Source of the DNA: Clostridiales bacterium
GTDB lineage: Bacteria; Bacillota; Clostridia; Christensenellales; Aristaeellaceae
Assembly: GCA_024684375.1 (NCBI GenBank)
Contig: JAIKWZ010000028.1
Location: 1 to 64,000 of the forward strand
DNA: 64,000 nucleotides
Direction: 5' to 3'
Position numbers and translations under genes: made by a program. Each line of letters opens with the position of its first letter. Within the stretch, counting starts at the first letter, position 1. This document shows, piece by piece, positions 25,299 to 34,795 of the stretch. The notes beneath the pieces are model-generated. The model worked only from the letters and a program-made list of their open reading frames with translations, ran no database searches and was not told the DNA's origin.

Positions 25299-25353
25299 GT
25301 ATACGGGAGAGGATGGTTTTCCTCTCAAATCATGCTCAAGGAGAACGATTCAG

Positions 25354-27996
25354 ATGAAGCTTATGGGACTTAACGCGTCTCAGGTCGAGGAAAGCCGCGC
25401 AAAATACGGCGCCAACACCCTGACGCAGATACCCCCGGATCCGCTGTGGAAAAAAGTGTTAGAGGGTTTCAAGGACCCCATGATAATGATACTGCTGGTG
25501 GCGCTGGTCATCCAGTTCGTGCTGTTCCTGTTCGGACAGGCCGAGTGGTATGAGCCGGTAGGCATACTGATCGCCATAATGATCGCCAACGGCGTGGCTT
25601 CCGTGTCCGAAAGCCGCCAGGAGGGCAAGGCCTCCGCACTGAAGGCCGAGGAAGAAAGCAAGGAGATGGCCAAAGTCATCCGCGACGGCGCGCTGCACGA
25701 GATCCACGTGAGCGAAGTCGTGGTGGGAGACATCGTGTACCTGCAGGCGGGCGACAAGCTGCCAGCGGACGGTGAAGTGGTCGAGGGCGAATTGAAGCTC
25801 GACCAGGCCGCCCTGAACGGCGAGACAGAAGAGGCCAAAAAGACTCCAAACGACAGCGGTGAGGAATATAACATAAAAGACCTGCTCAACACCTGCTACT
25901 GCTACAGGGGCACCGTGGTGGTGGGCGGCGAAGGCTACGTGGAGATCAAAGTGGTGGGTGACAAGACCCTGTTCGGTCAGCTGGCGCTGGAAGTGCAGGA
26001 AGATACCCGCCAGACGCCTCTGCAGGTGAAACTTGCCAAGCTTGCCAAGCAGATTTCGACTTTCGGATATATCGGCGCCATCGCCATAATCGTGGGCATT
26101 TTCGCGAAGACCTTGATCTCCGGCAATCTGCCCGCCACGTTCGTGGATTGGCTCAAGCTCACGATCGAGGCCGTCACCGTGGCAGTCACCATCATCGTGT
26201 GCGCCGTGCCCGAGGGCCTGCCGATGCTGACCAGCATCCTTCTGTCCTACCAGTCCTTAAGGATGGCGAAGGACAACGTGCTCGTGCGCAAAATAAACGG
26301 CCTTGAGACCGCGGGCAGCCTGTCGCTTCTTTTCAGCGACAAGACCGGCACTATCACCGAGGGCCGCTTGAGCGTTGTAGAACTGGCGACGGGCAACGTG
26401 ATGAAGTTCGACAAGCTCGCTGACATGAACGACGCGCTCAAGATGGACGTGGTAACGGGCATCGGCGTCAACAATTCCGCGTCCGCTTCCGACGGCCAGA
26501 TAATCGGCGGCAACTCCACCGACCGCGCGCTCATGGGCTTCCTTGTGGACAGCAAGGTGTCCGAGGAAGTGGGCAAGGCGGACGTGAAGAGCTTTGACGC
26601 CTTCAACTCCACAAAGAAAATGTCCTCCGTCACGATCTCCAGAAACGGCCGGGCAATCACCTATTTCAAGGGCGCGCCAGAGCGCCTGCTGGAGAAGTGC
26701 GCGACTTTCGAGGACGAAAAAGGCGAGATCAGGCATTTTACCGAAAGGAATTACCTGAACCAGTACATAGATACCCAGGCGGGCCGCTGCATGAGACTGC
26801 TGGCGGTAGCCAAGGGTGAGGAAGGCGCGTTTGACGAAGGCAAGCTCACGCTGGTGTGTGTCCTCTCAATTCGCGACAACGTGCGCGCCGAGGCAAGGGA
26901 CGCCATCGCCGAAGTGCAGGCGGCGGGCATCCAGGTAGTTATGGTCACCGGTGACCGCAAGGAGACCGCCGTGGCCATAGCCAAAGAAGCCGGGCTGCTC
27001 AAAGACATTTCCGACGTGGCGCTCACCAGCCAGGAGCTGGCCGAGAAAAGCGACGAGGAAGTCAAGGAACTCATGCCCCGTCTGCGCGTGGTCGCACGCG
27101 CGCTGCCTACCGACAAAAGCCGTTTGGTCCGCCTGGCGCAGGAACTGGACATGGTCGTGGGCATGACGGGCGACGGCGTGAACGATTCCCCCGCCCTGAA
27201 GAAGGCGGACGTGGGCTTCGCCATGGGTTCCGGCACCGAGGTCGCCAAGGAAGCGGGCGACATCACCATACTGGACGACAACTTCTCCTCCATCGAAAAG
27301 GCCATACTCTACGGCCGCACGATGTTCAAATCCATAAGGAAATTCCTTATCTTCCAGCTCACAGTTAACGTGGCCGCGGTGCTCACCTGCTTTATCGCGC
27401 CGCTGATCGGTGAAAACGAGATAATGACGGTCATCCAGCTGCTGCTGGTGAACCTCGCTATGGACACCCTGGCGGCGATTGCTTTCGGCAGCGAGCCCGC
27501 GCTCAAGGAATACATGCGCGACAAGCCCGTGCCCAGGCAGGAATCCATAGTGACGCGGCATATGCTTATCGAAGTCATAATCGCGGGTCTGTTCATCACC
27601 TGCGCGTGCCTGCTGGTCAGGTTCGTGCCTGAGATCGGCAGCTGGCTGGGCCAGACTCCCAGACTTGGCGCGGAAGGCAAGATACTTGATTCCGTTCGTA
27701 CGTACCTTAACAGCGCCGTGTTCGCCACCTTCATGCTGGCGATCACCTTCAACGGCTTTAACGCCCGCACGAACAAGCTCAATGTGTTCGAGCACTTGGG
27801 CAGGAACAAAAACTTCCTGTTGGTCATGGGCGTTATAATACTGGCTACTTTCGTGTTTATCGAGATCGGCGGCGAAGTGCTCAGCGTGACGCCTCTGAGC
27901 TGGACCACCTGGCTGATCTGCGCGATACTCGCCTTCCTGATCATTCCCATCGATCTTATCAGGAAGAGCGTGCTTAAGAAAGAAAAGGGCGAATAG
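25354..27996 (+). CDS. Calcium-translocating P-type ATPase (PMCA/SERCA type)
   Basis: This 880-residue P2-type cation pump has the membrane motif VPEGLP near residue 286, which supplies Ca2+ ligands. Other marks are the phosphorylation site DKTGT near 329, a nucleotide-binding region with KGAPERLL, TGD near 532 and the hinge GDGVND near 605. A C-terminal cation ATPase domain carries further helices. Its probable role is Ca2+ extrusion. The start at 25354 follows CAAGGAG. It is first of a three-gene unit with two TerD genes, which themselves have acidic Ca2+-binding loops, so the unit links Ca2+ flux with TerD proteins. Confidence 0.92.
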   Translation: MKLMGLNASQVEESRAKYGANTLTQIPPDPLWKKVLEGFKDPMIMILLVALVIQFVLFLFGQAEWYEPVGILIAIMIANGVASVSESRQEGKASALKAEEESKEMAKVIRDGALHEIHVSEVVVGDIVYLQAGDKLPADGEVVEGELKLDQAALNGETEEAKKTPNDSGEEYNIKDLLNTCYCYRGTVVVGGEGYVEIKVVGDKTLFGQLALEVQEDTRQTPLQVKLAKLAKQISTFGYIGAIAIIVGIFAKTLISGNLPATFVDWLKLTIEAVTVAVTIIVCAVPEGLPMLTSILLSYQSLRMAKDNVLVRKINGLETAGSLSLLFSDKTGTITEGRLSVVELATGNVMKFDKLADMNDALKMDVVTGIGVNNSASASDGQIIGGNSTDRALMGFLVDSKVSEEVGKADVKSFDAFNSTKKMSSVTISRNGRAITYFKGAPERLLEKCATFEDEKGEIRHFTERNYLNQYIDTQAGRCMRLLAVAKGEEGAFDEGKLTLVCVLSIRDNVRAEARDAIAEVQAAGIQVVMVTGDRKETAVAIAKEAGLLKDISDVALTSQELAEKSDEEVKELMPRLRVVARALPTDKSRLVRLAQELDMVVGMTGDGVNDSPALKKADVGFAMGSGTEVAKEAGDITILDDNFSSIEKAILYGRTMFKSIRKFLIFQLTVNVAAVLTCFIAPLIGENEIMTVIQLLLVNLAMDTLAAIAFGSEPALKEYMRDKPVPRQESIVTRHMLIEVIIAGLFITCACLLVRFVPEIGSWLGQTPRLGAEGKILDSVRTYLNSAVFATFMLAITFNGFNARTNKLNVFEHLGRNKNFLLVMGVIILATFVFIEIGGEVLSVTPLSWTTWLICAILAFLIIPIDLIRKSVLKKEKGE

Positions 27997-28027
27997 CCCT
28001 CATTGTCACGCCCGAAAGGAGAGAATC

Positions 28028-28642
28028 ATGAGCGTAAATCTTGTAAAGGGGCAGAAAATCAGCCTTACCAAGGAAACAGGTCTGCGCAAAGTCATGGTTG
28101 GCCTGGGCTGGGACGAGGCGGAGCAGAAGAAGGGTGGCTTCTTCAAGTCTCTGTTCTCGGTAAAACCGCAGCCCATCGACTGCGACGCCTCATGCATACT
28201 GCTGGGAGCTGACGGAAAGGTGCTCAGCAACAACCTTAACGAGACTGTGGTGTATTTCAACAACCTGAAACACTCCTCGGGGGCGATCGTGCATCAGGGC
28301 GACAACCTGACGGGCGAGGGCGAGGGCGACGACGAGCAGATACTGGTGGACCTGAGCAAGGTGCCAGAAAACGTGGACAAGCTGGTGTTCGTCGTGAACA
28401 TCTACGACGCCAACCAGCGCGGCCAGCACTTCGGTATGATTGAGAACGCGTTTATCCGCCTGGTGGACGTAAACAAAAACTCGGAGATCTGCCGCTACAG
28501 CCTCACGGACGACTATTCCGGCATGACGGGCATGATAGCGGGCGAGATCTACAGGCAGGACGGCGAGTGGAAATTCAACGCCATCGGCCAGGGCATCCGC
28601 CAGGCAAGCCGCCTGGGCAACATTGTGAATCTGTACAAGTAA
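28028..28642 (+). CDS. TerD family protein, divergent copy
   Basis: This 204-residue TerD/CABP-type beta-sandwich protein carries the acidic signature GDNLTGEGEGDDE near residue 97, which binds Ca2+ in characterised members. Compared with the next gene it has an insertion near residues 35-50 (KKGGFFKSLFSVKPQ) and the first acidic loop reads DCDASCILLGADG instead of DLDASAFLLG, suggesting specialisation. The N-terminus VNLVKGQKISLTKE is the usual TerD start. GAAAGGAGAG precedes the ATG. It lies 31 bases after the Ca2+ ATPase gene. Confidence 0.93.
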   Translation: MSVNLVKGQKISLTKETGLRKVMVGLGWDEAEQKKGGFFKSLFSVKPQPIDCDASCILLGADGKVLSNNLNETVVYFNNLKHSSGAIVHQGDNLTGEGEGDDEQILVDLSKVPENVDKLVFVVNIYDANQRGQHFGMIENAFIRLVDVNKNSEICRYSLTDDYSGMTGMIAGEIYRQDGEWKFNAIGQGIRQASRLGNIVNLYK

Positions 28643-28666
28643 ATCGCGAGATCGGAGGGCAGAAAA

Positions 28667-29251
28667 ATGGCAGTAAACTTAACCAAAGGTCAGAGAGTAA
28701 GTCTTGACAAGGGCATGAAACTGGCGCTGGTGGGCCTGGGCTGGGACACCAACCGCTACGACGGCAGCGCGGATTTCGACCTTGACGCCTCGGCGTTCCT
28801 GCTGGGCGCGAACGGCAAGGTGAGGAAGGACGAGGACTTCATCTTCTACGGCAACCTGGAAGGCCAGAACAAGTGCGTGGTGCACACCGGCGACAACCTG
28901 ACGGGCGAGGGCGAAGGCGACGACGAGACCCTGTTCATTGATTTTTCCAAAGTACCTGAAGACGTGGTCAAGATCGCCATCACCGTAACGATCTACGAGG
29001 CCAACGAGAGGGGCCAGAACTTCGGGCAGGTGGACAACGCCTACGTGCGCCTGGCCAAGCGCTCGGGAGAGAACGATACCGTGGGCATCGAGCAGCTAAG
29101 GTACGACCTGGGCGAGGAATTCTCGATCGAGACCGCTTTGGTGGTATGCGAACTGTACAGGAACGGCTCCGACTGGAAGTTCAACGCAGTCGGCGCGGGT
29201 TATCAGGGCGGGCTGTACGCGCTGTGCAAGGCGTACGGAGTGAACGTCTGA
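28667..29251 (+). CDS. terD: TerD family protein
   Basis: This 194-residue canonical TerD-domain protein includes VNLTKGQRVSLDKG, VGLGWDTN, FDLDASAFLLGANG and GDNLTGEGEGDDE. These acidic loops are the known Ca2+ sites of the family. TerD proteins are cytoplasmic or membrane-associated and linked to tellurite, phage and envelope stress. It lies 24 bases behind the first TerD gene and ends the unit before a terminator. Confidence 0.95.
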   Translation: MAVNLTKGQRVSLDKGMKLALVGLGWDTNRYDGSADFDLDASAFLLGANGKVRKDEDFIFYGNLEGQNKCVVHTGDNLTGEGEGDDETLFIDFSKVPEDVVKIAITVTIYEANERGQNFGQVDNAYVRLAKRSGENDTVGIEQLRYDLGEEFSIETALVVCELYRNGSDWKFNAVGAGYQGGLYALCKAYGVNV

Positions 29252-29308
29252 CAGACAAGTGAAACTGATCGTCGCCGGGGCATCTGCCCTGCGCTGAACG
29301 CCAAAAAC

Positions 29309-29350
29309 TACAGTCCCGGGCTCTTTATGAGCGCGGGGCTGTAATTTTAT
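29309..29350 (+). terminator. Terminator after the TerD genes
   Basis: TACAG, CCCG and GCTC segments pair with GAGC, CGGG and CTGTA around TTTAT (with two mismatched positions), followed by ATTTTAT. Confidence 0.7.
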
Positions 29351-29392
29351 TGTCTGTCCGGATAAAAACCGGCTGAGTGATGGAACGAAGCC

Positions 29393-29422
29393 TTGCTTTT
29401 ATATGTCCACGGGGCGTATACT
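29393..29422 (+). promoter_or_regulatory. Possible promoter of the MFS gene with a long leader
   Basis: TTGCTT (29393-29398), 18 bases, TATACT (29417-29422). About 125 bases of leader follow up to the start at 29550; I see no known riboswitch in it. Confidence 0.5.
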
Positions 29423-29549
29423 GTATCCGTCGGCGGTTTGTTCCCGCACTGGAGACACGCTGTAAGAGAGCGTTATCGCCGGGACGCAGACAGCGCACGG
29501 CTGAAGAGATACACCTGACGCCTGCAGAAATGCCTTGGGAGGCACACTC

Positions 29550-30692
29550 ATGAAACGCAGACCTGCTTACACCGTTTTCCTGCTGCTGAGCATGACGCTT
29601 TTGTCCACGCTGTTCGCGCTGCAGGGGATCCTTCTGTCCAGCATCATAAATGAGTATGGGCTGACCGCTTCTGACCAGGGAGTCCCCAACCTCGCGGCTT
29701 TTGCCGGGGGCATAGCGGCGCTGCTTGTCACCTTTGTGTTCAGTCACAGGATACCCAAGTGGCCGGCGCTGATCGTTTCGCTCGCCCTGTGCGGCCTGGC
29801 CGTTTTATGCCTCAGGCTGTCAGAGGGCTGGGCGCTGTTTATAGCCGTATGGTGTGTGCTGGGTTTCGGCATGGGGCTTATGGATACGCTTTTGTCGGCG
29901 TGCATGGCCCAGCTGTATCCGGGCAGGCTTCAGGCGCGGATGATGTGCTTTCTGCACACTGCCTTCGGAATAGCCAGCGCGGGCACACCTGTGCTGTTTG
30001 GCGAGCTTTTAAAAAACGGTATGCCCTGGAAAGCGGTCTACCTGTTTCCGGCGGGTTTTGCGGTGGCGCTGGCCGTGGCGGCGTTGGCTGCCGGCGTTCA
30101 CAGGCTGGACAGCGAAAAAACGCAGGTGCGCGCGGCGGCGTCGCTGACTGCGGTCAGGGACGCGAAACTCTGGTTTTTAATGGCCGGCGCGTGCTTCCAC
30201 GGCGTATTCCTTTCGGGACTGAACACCTGGATAAACAGGTTTTCGGAAGTATACTGCTTGTCGGAACCTGTTTTACCGCCGATGACTTTCATGTTTGCGG
30301 GCCTGATGTGTTCGCGCGTGCTGATCCCATTTTTGCCGCTCAAAACTGACCGTTATGTACAGTATGCGGGTTTCTGCGCCGGCGCCGCCCTGTTTGGCGG
30401 CATACTGATACCGTCCATCCTGAGCCCGTGCATACTGGTTTCGGGGTTTTTGTTCGGGGCGATGCTGCCCTGCATGCTCAGTCTTGCCTGCGAACGCATT
30501 CCTTCTCAGACGCTTACGTGCACGACAGCGCTCATGCTGTCGCTTTACATCGGTCAGTCCGTGTCATCTCCCATCATAGGCGCGCTGGAGGCGGCGTTCA
30601 GCCTGCGCAGCGCGATGGCGTTGTGCTGCGTATGCATGGCGCTGACCAGCGTTGCGTGCCTGATGGACCGGCCTCGACGCAAACAGAGATAA
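29550..30692 (+). CDS. MFS transporter
   Basis: This 380-residue protein has about 12 hydrophobic segments and weak MFS features (LGFGMGLMDTLLSACMAQLYPGR in the family's loop position). The substrate is unknown; the length is short to normal for the superfamily. GGGAGG precedes the ATG at 29550; a longer start is rejected. It stands between the TerD unit and the rhomboid operon with its own putative promoter. Confidence 0.8.
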   Translation: MKRRPAYTVFLLLSMTLLSTLFALQGILLSSIINEYGLTASDQGVPNLAAFAGGIAALLVTFVFSHRIPKWPALIVSLALCGLAVLCLRLSEGWALFIAVWCVLGFGMGLMDTLLSACMAQLYPGRLQARMMCFLHTAFGIASAGTPVLFGELLKNGMPWKAVYLFPAGFAVALAVAALAAGVHRLDSEKTQVRAAASLTAVRDAKLWFLMAGACFHGVFLSGLNTWINRFSEVYCLSEPVLPPMTFMFAGLMCSRVLIPFLPLKTDRYVQYAGFCAGAALFGGILIPSILSPCILVSGFLFGAMLPCMLSLACERIPSQTLTCTTALMLSLYIGQSVSSPIIGALEAAFSLRSAMALCCVCMALTSVACLMDRPRRKQR

Positions 30693-30718
30693 GCCACGGT
30701 TCGAAGCCTTTTTCTCAA

Positions 30719-30765
30719 TATAACACCCGCTTTTGCTTGTGAAAAAGCGGGATGTTTGTTATAAT
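30719..30765 (+). promoter_or_regulatory. Promoter nested in a palindrome, upstream of the rhomboid operon
   Basis: AACA-CCCGCTTTT (30722-30734) pairs with AAAAGCGGG-A-TGTT (30743-30756). TTGTGA (30737-30742) lies in the loop and TATAAT (30760-30765), preceded by TGT, lies directly behind the right arm, 17 bases apart. The same palindrome may terminate the MFS transcript. Compare 34796-34841. Confidence 0.75.
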
Positions 30766-30823
30766 ATAGATTTGAGATCAGGATCCTTATCCTGGCAGTT
30801 TATTTGAGCTTAAGGATGACAGT

Positions 30824-31411
30824 ATGGCTAAACTCCGACTCAAGATCACCTTCAATTCCCCTGCGGTGCTGGGCTTCGCGGCGGTGTGCCTGGCGGCAAT
30901 GGGCTTAAACCTGCTTACCGACTCAAGGAGCAACCAGCTCGTTTTCAGCGTGTACGGCGCAAGCCTGCTCGATCCTCTGACATGGGTCAGGTTCGTGACG
31001 CACGTGTTCGGCCACGCGGACTGGGAACACCTGTTGTCCAACATGATGTATTTTCTGATACTCGGCCCCATGCTGGAGGAAAAGTACGGCTCGTCCCGCC
31101 TGATGATCGTCATGCTGGTCACCGCGCTGGTGACGGGCGTGATGAGTTTCATACTGTTTCCGCGCATAATGCTGCTGGGAGCCAGCGGGATAGTGTTCGC
31201 ATTCATCCTTCTGTCCTCCATCACGCAGATAAGCCGCGGGGAGATACCACTAACCTTCCTGCTTGTGGCGGTGCTGTATATCGGAAGGCAGCTGTACGAG
31301 GGAGTGTTTACCCATGATAACGTGTCCCAGATCACCCACATTATCGGAGGCGGAGTCGGCACAGTGCTGGGCTTTTACATGAACGCGAAAGAGAAAAAGG
31401 CGGGCAGATAA
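30824..31411 (+). CDS. Rhomboid family intramembrane serine protease
   Basis: This 195-residue membrane protease with six predicted transmembrane helices has the rhomboid residues His69 and Asn73 (HADWEHLLSN), catalytic Ser121 in GASGIVFAF and His172 (THIIGGGVG). It cleaves membrane-anchored substrates within the bilayer. It is the first gene of a tight operon: its TAA is immediately followed by the ATG of the YceG gene. Substrates might be exported or membrane proteins of the stress island, which is inference. Confidence 0.9.
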   Translation: MAKLRLKITFNSPAVLGFAAVCLAAMGLNLLTDSRSNQLVFSVYGASLLDPLTWVRFVTHVFGHADWEHLLSNMMYFLILGPMLEEKYGSSRLMIVMLVTALVTGVMSFILFPRIMLLGASGIVFAFILLSSITQISRGEIPLTFLLVAVLYIGRQLYEGVFTHDNVSQITHIIGGGVGTVLGFYMNAKEKKAGR

Positions 31412-33760
31412 ATGCTGGAATTGCTTAAAAAGGGGACGCTTGATGACGTATTAAGGCCGATCGGCTCCAGAGCAAGGCCGGGTGTATTCTTTCTGCGCCT
31501 TACCGGCGCGGACGATATGGCCGCGCTAAAAAACATTTACCGCCTGGCGGCAAAAGACGGGGCTCTGATAGAAGGCGGCATAGGCAAGCCTGACCAAAGG
31601 CAGATAAACGAGTATATCGCCCGGGTGGGCCAGGGTTATGACACTTCCCTGTCGTTTATACTGGACGCGCTCGGGCGCTGGATCCCGGAAACAAGCGAAG
31701 GGACGCAAAAAGACGCGGCCCGGCTCATACAGCAAAGCCTTATAGAGCTCAAAGCGAACGGCTCCAGTGACACAATGGTGCGCGGCTGGTTCATAAAGCT
31801 GCTGTGCTGGCTCAGGTTCAGGTTCTTGAACCTGCTTAAGTCGCTCAACGGTGCAGAAGTCCCCAAGCTTCTGTTCGCGTCTCACGACCTTCAGGCACAT
31901 GAGCTCCTGGCGCTGAGGATAATCAACGCCATGGGCGCTGACGTGGTGCTGCTTTTGCCTGCGGGAGACGCTGCCTACGGAAAGCTTGACCCCGAAAGCA
32001 GGTATTCATGCCTTTTGACGGGGCGCCCGTTCCCGCCCGGGTTCACGCTCAAAACCCTTTACGAGCCGGAGCGTCAGACTATGTCCGGCTCAGCAGAGAA
32101 GAACTTGAAGCCTGCCGCGCACTTCGCGGGAGGAAGCGTTCCTCCACGTCAGGCGGCTGCGCCTTCACCGCGTCCCTCCGCTCCGGGGCAGGGAGGCCTG
32201 GACCTGGACGCGCAGTTCCCGCTGCCCGCCCGGAAGCTCAACGTGAACGCCTGGATGAAAAAGCCTGCGCTGGAAGAGGCGCTCACGCCCGTCCCCATGC
32301 GCAGCCGGGAAAAGGAGTATATCTGCACCGCGTTCATGCGCTTTTACGGCGCGTGGAACCGTTCCACATATGAGAGCGATCTGTACCGCTTCTATAAGAC
32401 CGCACAGCAGTCAGGCAGGAAACTGCTGCTTATTGACGGAGAGATATCAAGACCCACAGTGGAAGAGATCTCCCGCATCCGGCGCAGAACGTACAAAAGC
32501 CCTCAGGAACTGATAATCGACCTGGCAGGCAACTTGCCCTACCATCCCCAGCCGCTTGTGCAAAGCTATATCAGAAGGGCGTTCATGCTTGCCATGCAGG
32601 AAGAGGCAAAACGGGAAACGAACCTGAACAAGCTGACGGTAGCGGGAGTATATCTTTTGTGCCTTATCCGCCGCTACCAGGAGGGACTGCTTTCGGGATG
32701 GAAGGAGACCGAATTGCCACTGCTGGTCAAATACAGGGGCTGCAGGGACAACACTGAATGCTTGTATCTGACGTTTGCGAGCTTTCTGCCTGTTGACACG
32801 GTGATAATAGAGCCGGACCTGTCCGAACCCTGCCTGCTTCAAAGCGAGAGGCTGCTGGAGGTGCCCGGGAGGGAAAGCTTAAGGATAGCCAGATTCCCTG
32901 CGGCGGGAGGAGAAAGCTTCATACACACGGTGGCGTCACACGCCAGGGAGCAGTTCTCCCGCATGATGGGCGGCGAAGCGGTCAAAAAAAGGCTCGAGAC
33001 GGTGAACCTTGAGACCACCTACGACGAGATCTTCATCCTCTGGAAGCAGGAAGGGCGCGCGCGTCCGGGCTTCCTTGATACCGGCAGCGCGGTCACGGTA
33101 CCCGTCATTTTTGCTGCGGTATCCGGGGTCGAAAAAGGGGATCAGGCCATGTACTGGCACAGGCTCAAGCAGCTTAAGGACGCCCCGGACACCACGCTTA
33201 TAGATCACCTGCCGTACATCAAGCGGTCTTCGCCCTACATAGCTCTGGCGCAGCGGGCCTTGAGGAACGGACGCCTGGACCGGGATATCATAGCCCGTGA
33301 CAGGGACTATCCTTTCGCGCTGCTAAAGCCTCAGGTGCAGGACATGATATTTGACGCCGTGGATGTGATGCTGGAAAAACGCGTGATAAAGGGCACGTTT
33401 ACCCGCGGCGCGGAGTATCAGGTGGTCTCCTGCGCGCTCAATCTTTCCGCTGAGTATAAACGCATTCTGCAGGGGTACGAACCGGGAAGGGCGAACCCAA
33501 AGCTGCTGGTGATATCAACAGGCGAGACGGGCGCGTCCGCGGAGGACGCGATCACTATCTGCCTTTTGTCGCGGTTGGGCTTCGATGTGGCTATCTTCGC
33601 GCCAACTGGCTACAGGACCATTGAACAGCACCTGGACGCGGGCTTCCCTGTGACCCACGAAGTCGGGCGGCCGATGTACGACCTCAGCGTGCCGGATCTG
33701 GACAATCTGCCGCCTCTGGGGGCGCGGGCGTGGCTTAACAGCCTGTTTGGGAGGCATTGA
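31412..33760 (+). CDS. yceG: YceG-like Ter-system protein
   Basis: This 782-residue protein resembles B. subtilis YceG (Pfam YceG_bac, annotated as part of a Ter-associated biosynthetic module), which sits next to TelA and TerD genes. It is longer than the about 540-residue Bacillus protein. A Pro/Ala-rich linker near residues 235-265 (AAPSPRPSAPGQGG) separates an N-terminal part from a C-terminal part ending with DVAIFAPTGYRTIEQ. No membrane segment is seen and the activity is unknown. Start and stop abut the rhomboid and TelA genes, so translation is probably coupled. Confidence 0.75.
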   Translation: MLELLKKGTLDDVLRPIGSRARPGVFFLRLTGADDMAALKNIYRLAAKDGALIEGGIGKPDQRQINEYIARVGQGYDTSLSFILDALGRWIPETSEGTQKDAARLIQQSLIELKANGSSDTMVRGWFIKLLCWLRFRFLNLLKSLNGAEVPKLLFASHDLQAHELLALRIINAMGADVVLLLPAGDAAYGKLDPESRYSCLLTGRPFPPGFTLKTLYEPERQTMSGSAEKNLKPAAHFAGGSVPPRQAAAPSPRPSAPGQGGLDLDAQFPLPARKLNVNAWMKKPALEEALTPVPMRSREKEYICTAFMRFYGAWNRSTYESDLYRFYKTAQQSGRKLLLIDGEISRPTVEEISRIRRRTYKSPQELIIDLAGNLPYHPQPLVQSYIRRAFMLAMQEEAKRETNLNKLTVAGVYLLCLIRRYQEGLLSGWKETELPLLVKYRGCRDNTECLYLTFASFLPVDTVIIEPDLSEPCLLQSERLLEVPGRESLRIARFPAAGGESFIHTVASHAREQFSRMMGGEAVKKRLETVNLETTYDEIFILWKQEGRARPGFLDTGSAVTVPVIFAAVSGVEKGDQAMYWHRLKQLKDAPDTTLIDHLPYIKRSSPYIALAQRALRNGRLDRDIIARDRDYPFALLKPQVQDMIFDAVDVMLEKRVIKGTFTRGAEYQVVSCALNLSAEYKRILQGYEPGRANPKLLVISTGETGASAEDAITICLLSRLGFDVAIFAPTGYRTIEQHLDAGFPVTHEVGRPMYDLSVPDLDNLPPLGARAWLNSLFGRH

Positions 33761-34795
33761 ATGTCTGAACTCGCGCTGGACTCCAAAAACGAATTAGAAA
33801 ACCTTGACAGGCAAACTGCTGAGTGCATGTCTCCGGAGGAGATAGACCGTCTGACTTCGCTCATCTATCTTGACGACCCGGGCAGCATACTGCGTTTCGG
33901 CGATTCCGCCGCTAAAGGCGCCGCCGAGACTGCTGACAGCGCCCTGTCCGCCTCCCGCTTAAGCGCGTCCCGCGGCGCGAAGCGCTTAATGGAGCAGATG
34001 GGGGAGGTGATGGGCAGGTTCGACATGAACGAATTAACCAGGCCTGCCCGTTCACTGTTCAGGAACCAGGACAGGATGATCGATAAGCTTTGCGACAAGT
34101 ACGCCGCTTTGGAGGCGGAGCTGGACAGGGTGTTCGCGGAGCTTGCCACGGTGGAGGAGGAGCTAAACGACTCGAACCGCCTGCTGGAAGAGCTATACGC
34201 TCAGGCGCTGGAACGCTACGGGGAGCTTGTCAGGTATATCGTGGCGGGAGAGGCTGCTGAAAAAGAGATCGAGGGATACATCTCCCAGTTTGAGGAAAAG
34301 CTGAAAGCTACCGGAGACAGAACGCTCGAATTTGAAATCATCTCGCTCAAGCAGGCGCTTGACAGCCTGAAAAGGCGGGTATTCGACCTGAAGACAGCCA
34401 AAACGGTGGCGATGCAGTCCATACCGATGCTCAAGCTCATGCAGCGCAACAACATGGCGCTGCAGGGCAAGCTGAATTCCGCTTTTACTCTGACGCTGCC
34501 CGTGTTCAAACAGGCGCTGGCGGAGACGATAGTCTTAAAGCGTCAGAGGGCGGAAGCGCAGGCGCTGGCAGCGCTGGACAAACGCGCCGCGGAGATGCTC
34601 AGATCCAACGCTCCGGGACTGAGCCTTGCCGGAGTCAGAAGTGACGGCGGCGGGGAACTGGCGCGCCTGTACGGGGACATAACGCGCTCCATAAGGGAAA
34701 CGCGGGAGATGAACGCGGACAATACTGTGCAGCTTGACATGGCGCGGGAAGATCTGGCCAGGATAAAGCGGGAGTTTGAGGACAGCAAACGCTGA
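33761..34795 (+). CDS. TelA family toxic anion resistance protein (copy 1)
   Basis: This 344-residue alpha-helical protein is rich in charged residues and predicted coiled coil (ERVFAEL, EELNDSNRLLEELYAQALERY). The TelA core AMQSIPMLKLMQRNNMALQGKL lies near residue 210. TelA/KlaA proteins are cytoplasmic and linked to tellurite, antimicrobial and phage stress. GGGAGG precedes the ATG, which directly follows the YceG stop. It shares only family-level similarity with copy 2 at 36460. Confidence 0.9.
   Translation: MSELALDSKNELENLDRQTAECMSPEEIDRLTSLIYLDDPGSILRFGDSAAKGAAETADSALSASRLSASRGAKRLMEQMGEVMGRFDMNELTRPARSLFRNQDRMIDKLCDKYAALEAELDRVFAELATVEEELNDSNRLLEELYAQALERYGELVRYIVAGEAAEKEIEGYISQFEEKLKATGDRTLEFEIISLKQALDSLKRRVFDLKTAKTVAMQSIPMLKLMQRNNMALQGKLNSAFTLTLPVFKQALAETIVLKRQRAEAQALAALDKRAAEMLRSNAPGLSLAGVRSDGGGELARLYGDITRSIRETREMNADNTVQLDMAREDLARIKREFEDSKR

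Noticed and set aside
29423-29549. Possible riboswitch in the MFS leader
   Set aside because: A few paired segments can be drawn, but none matches the TPP, SAM, purine or THF patterns I checked.
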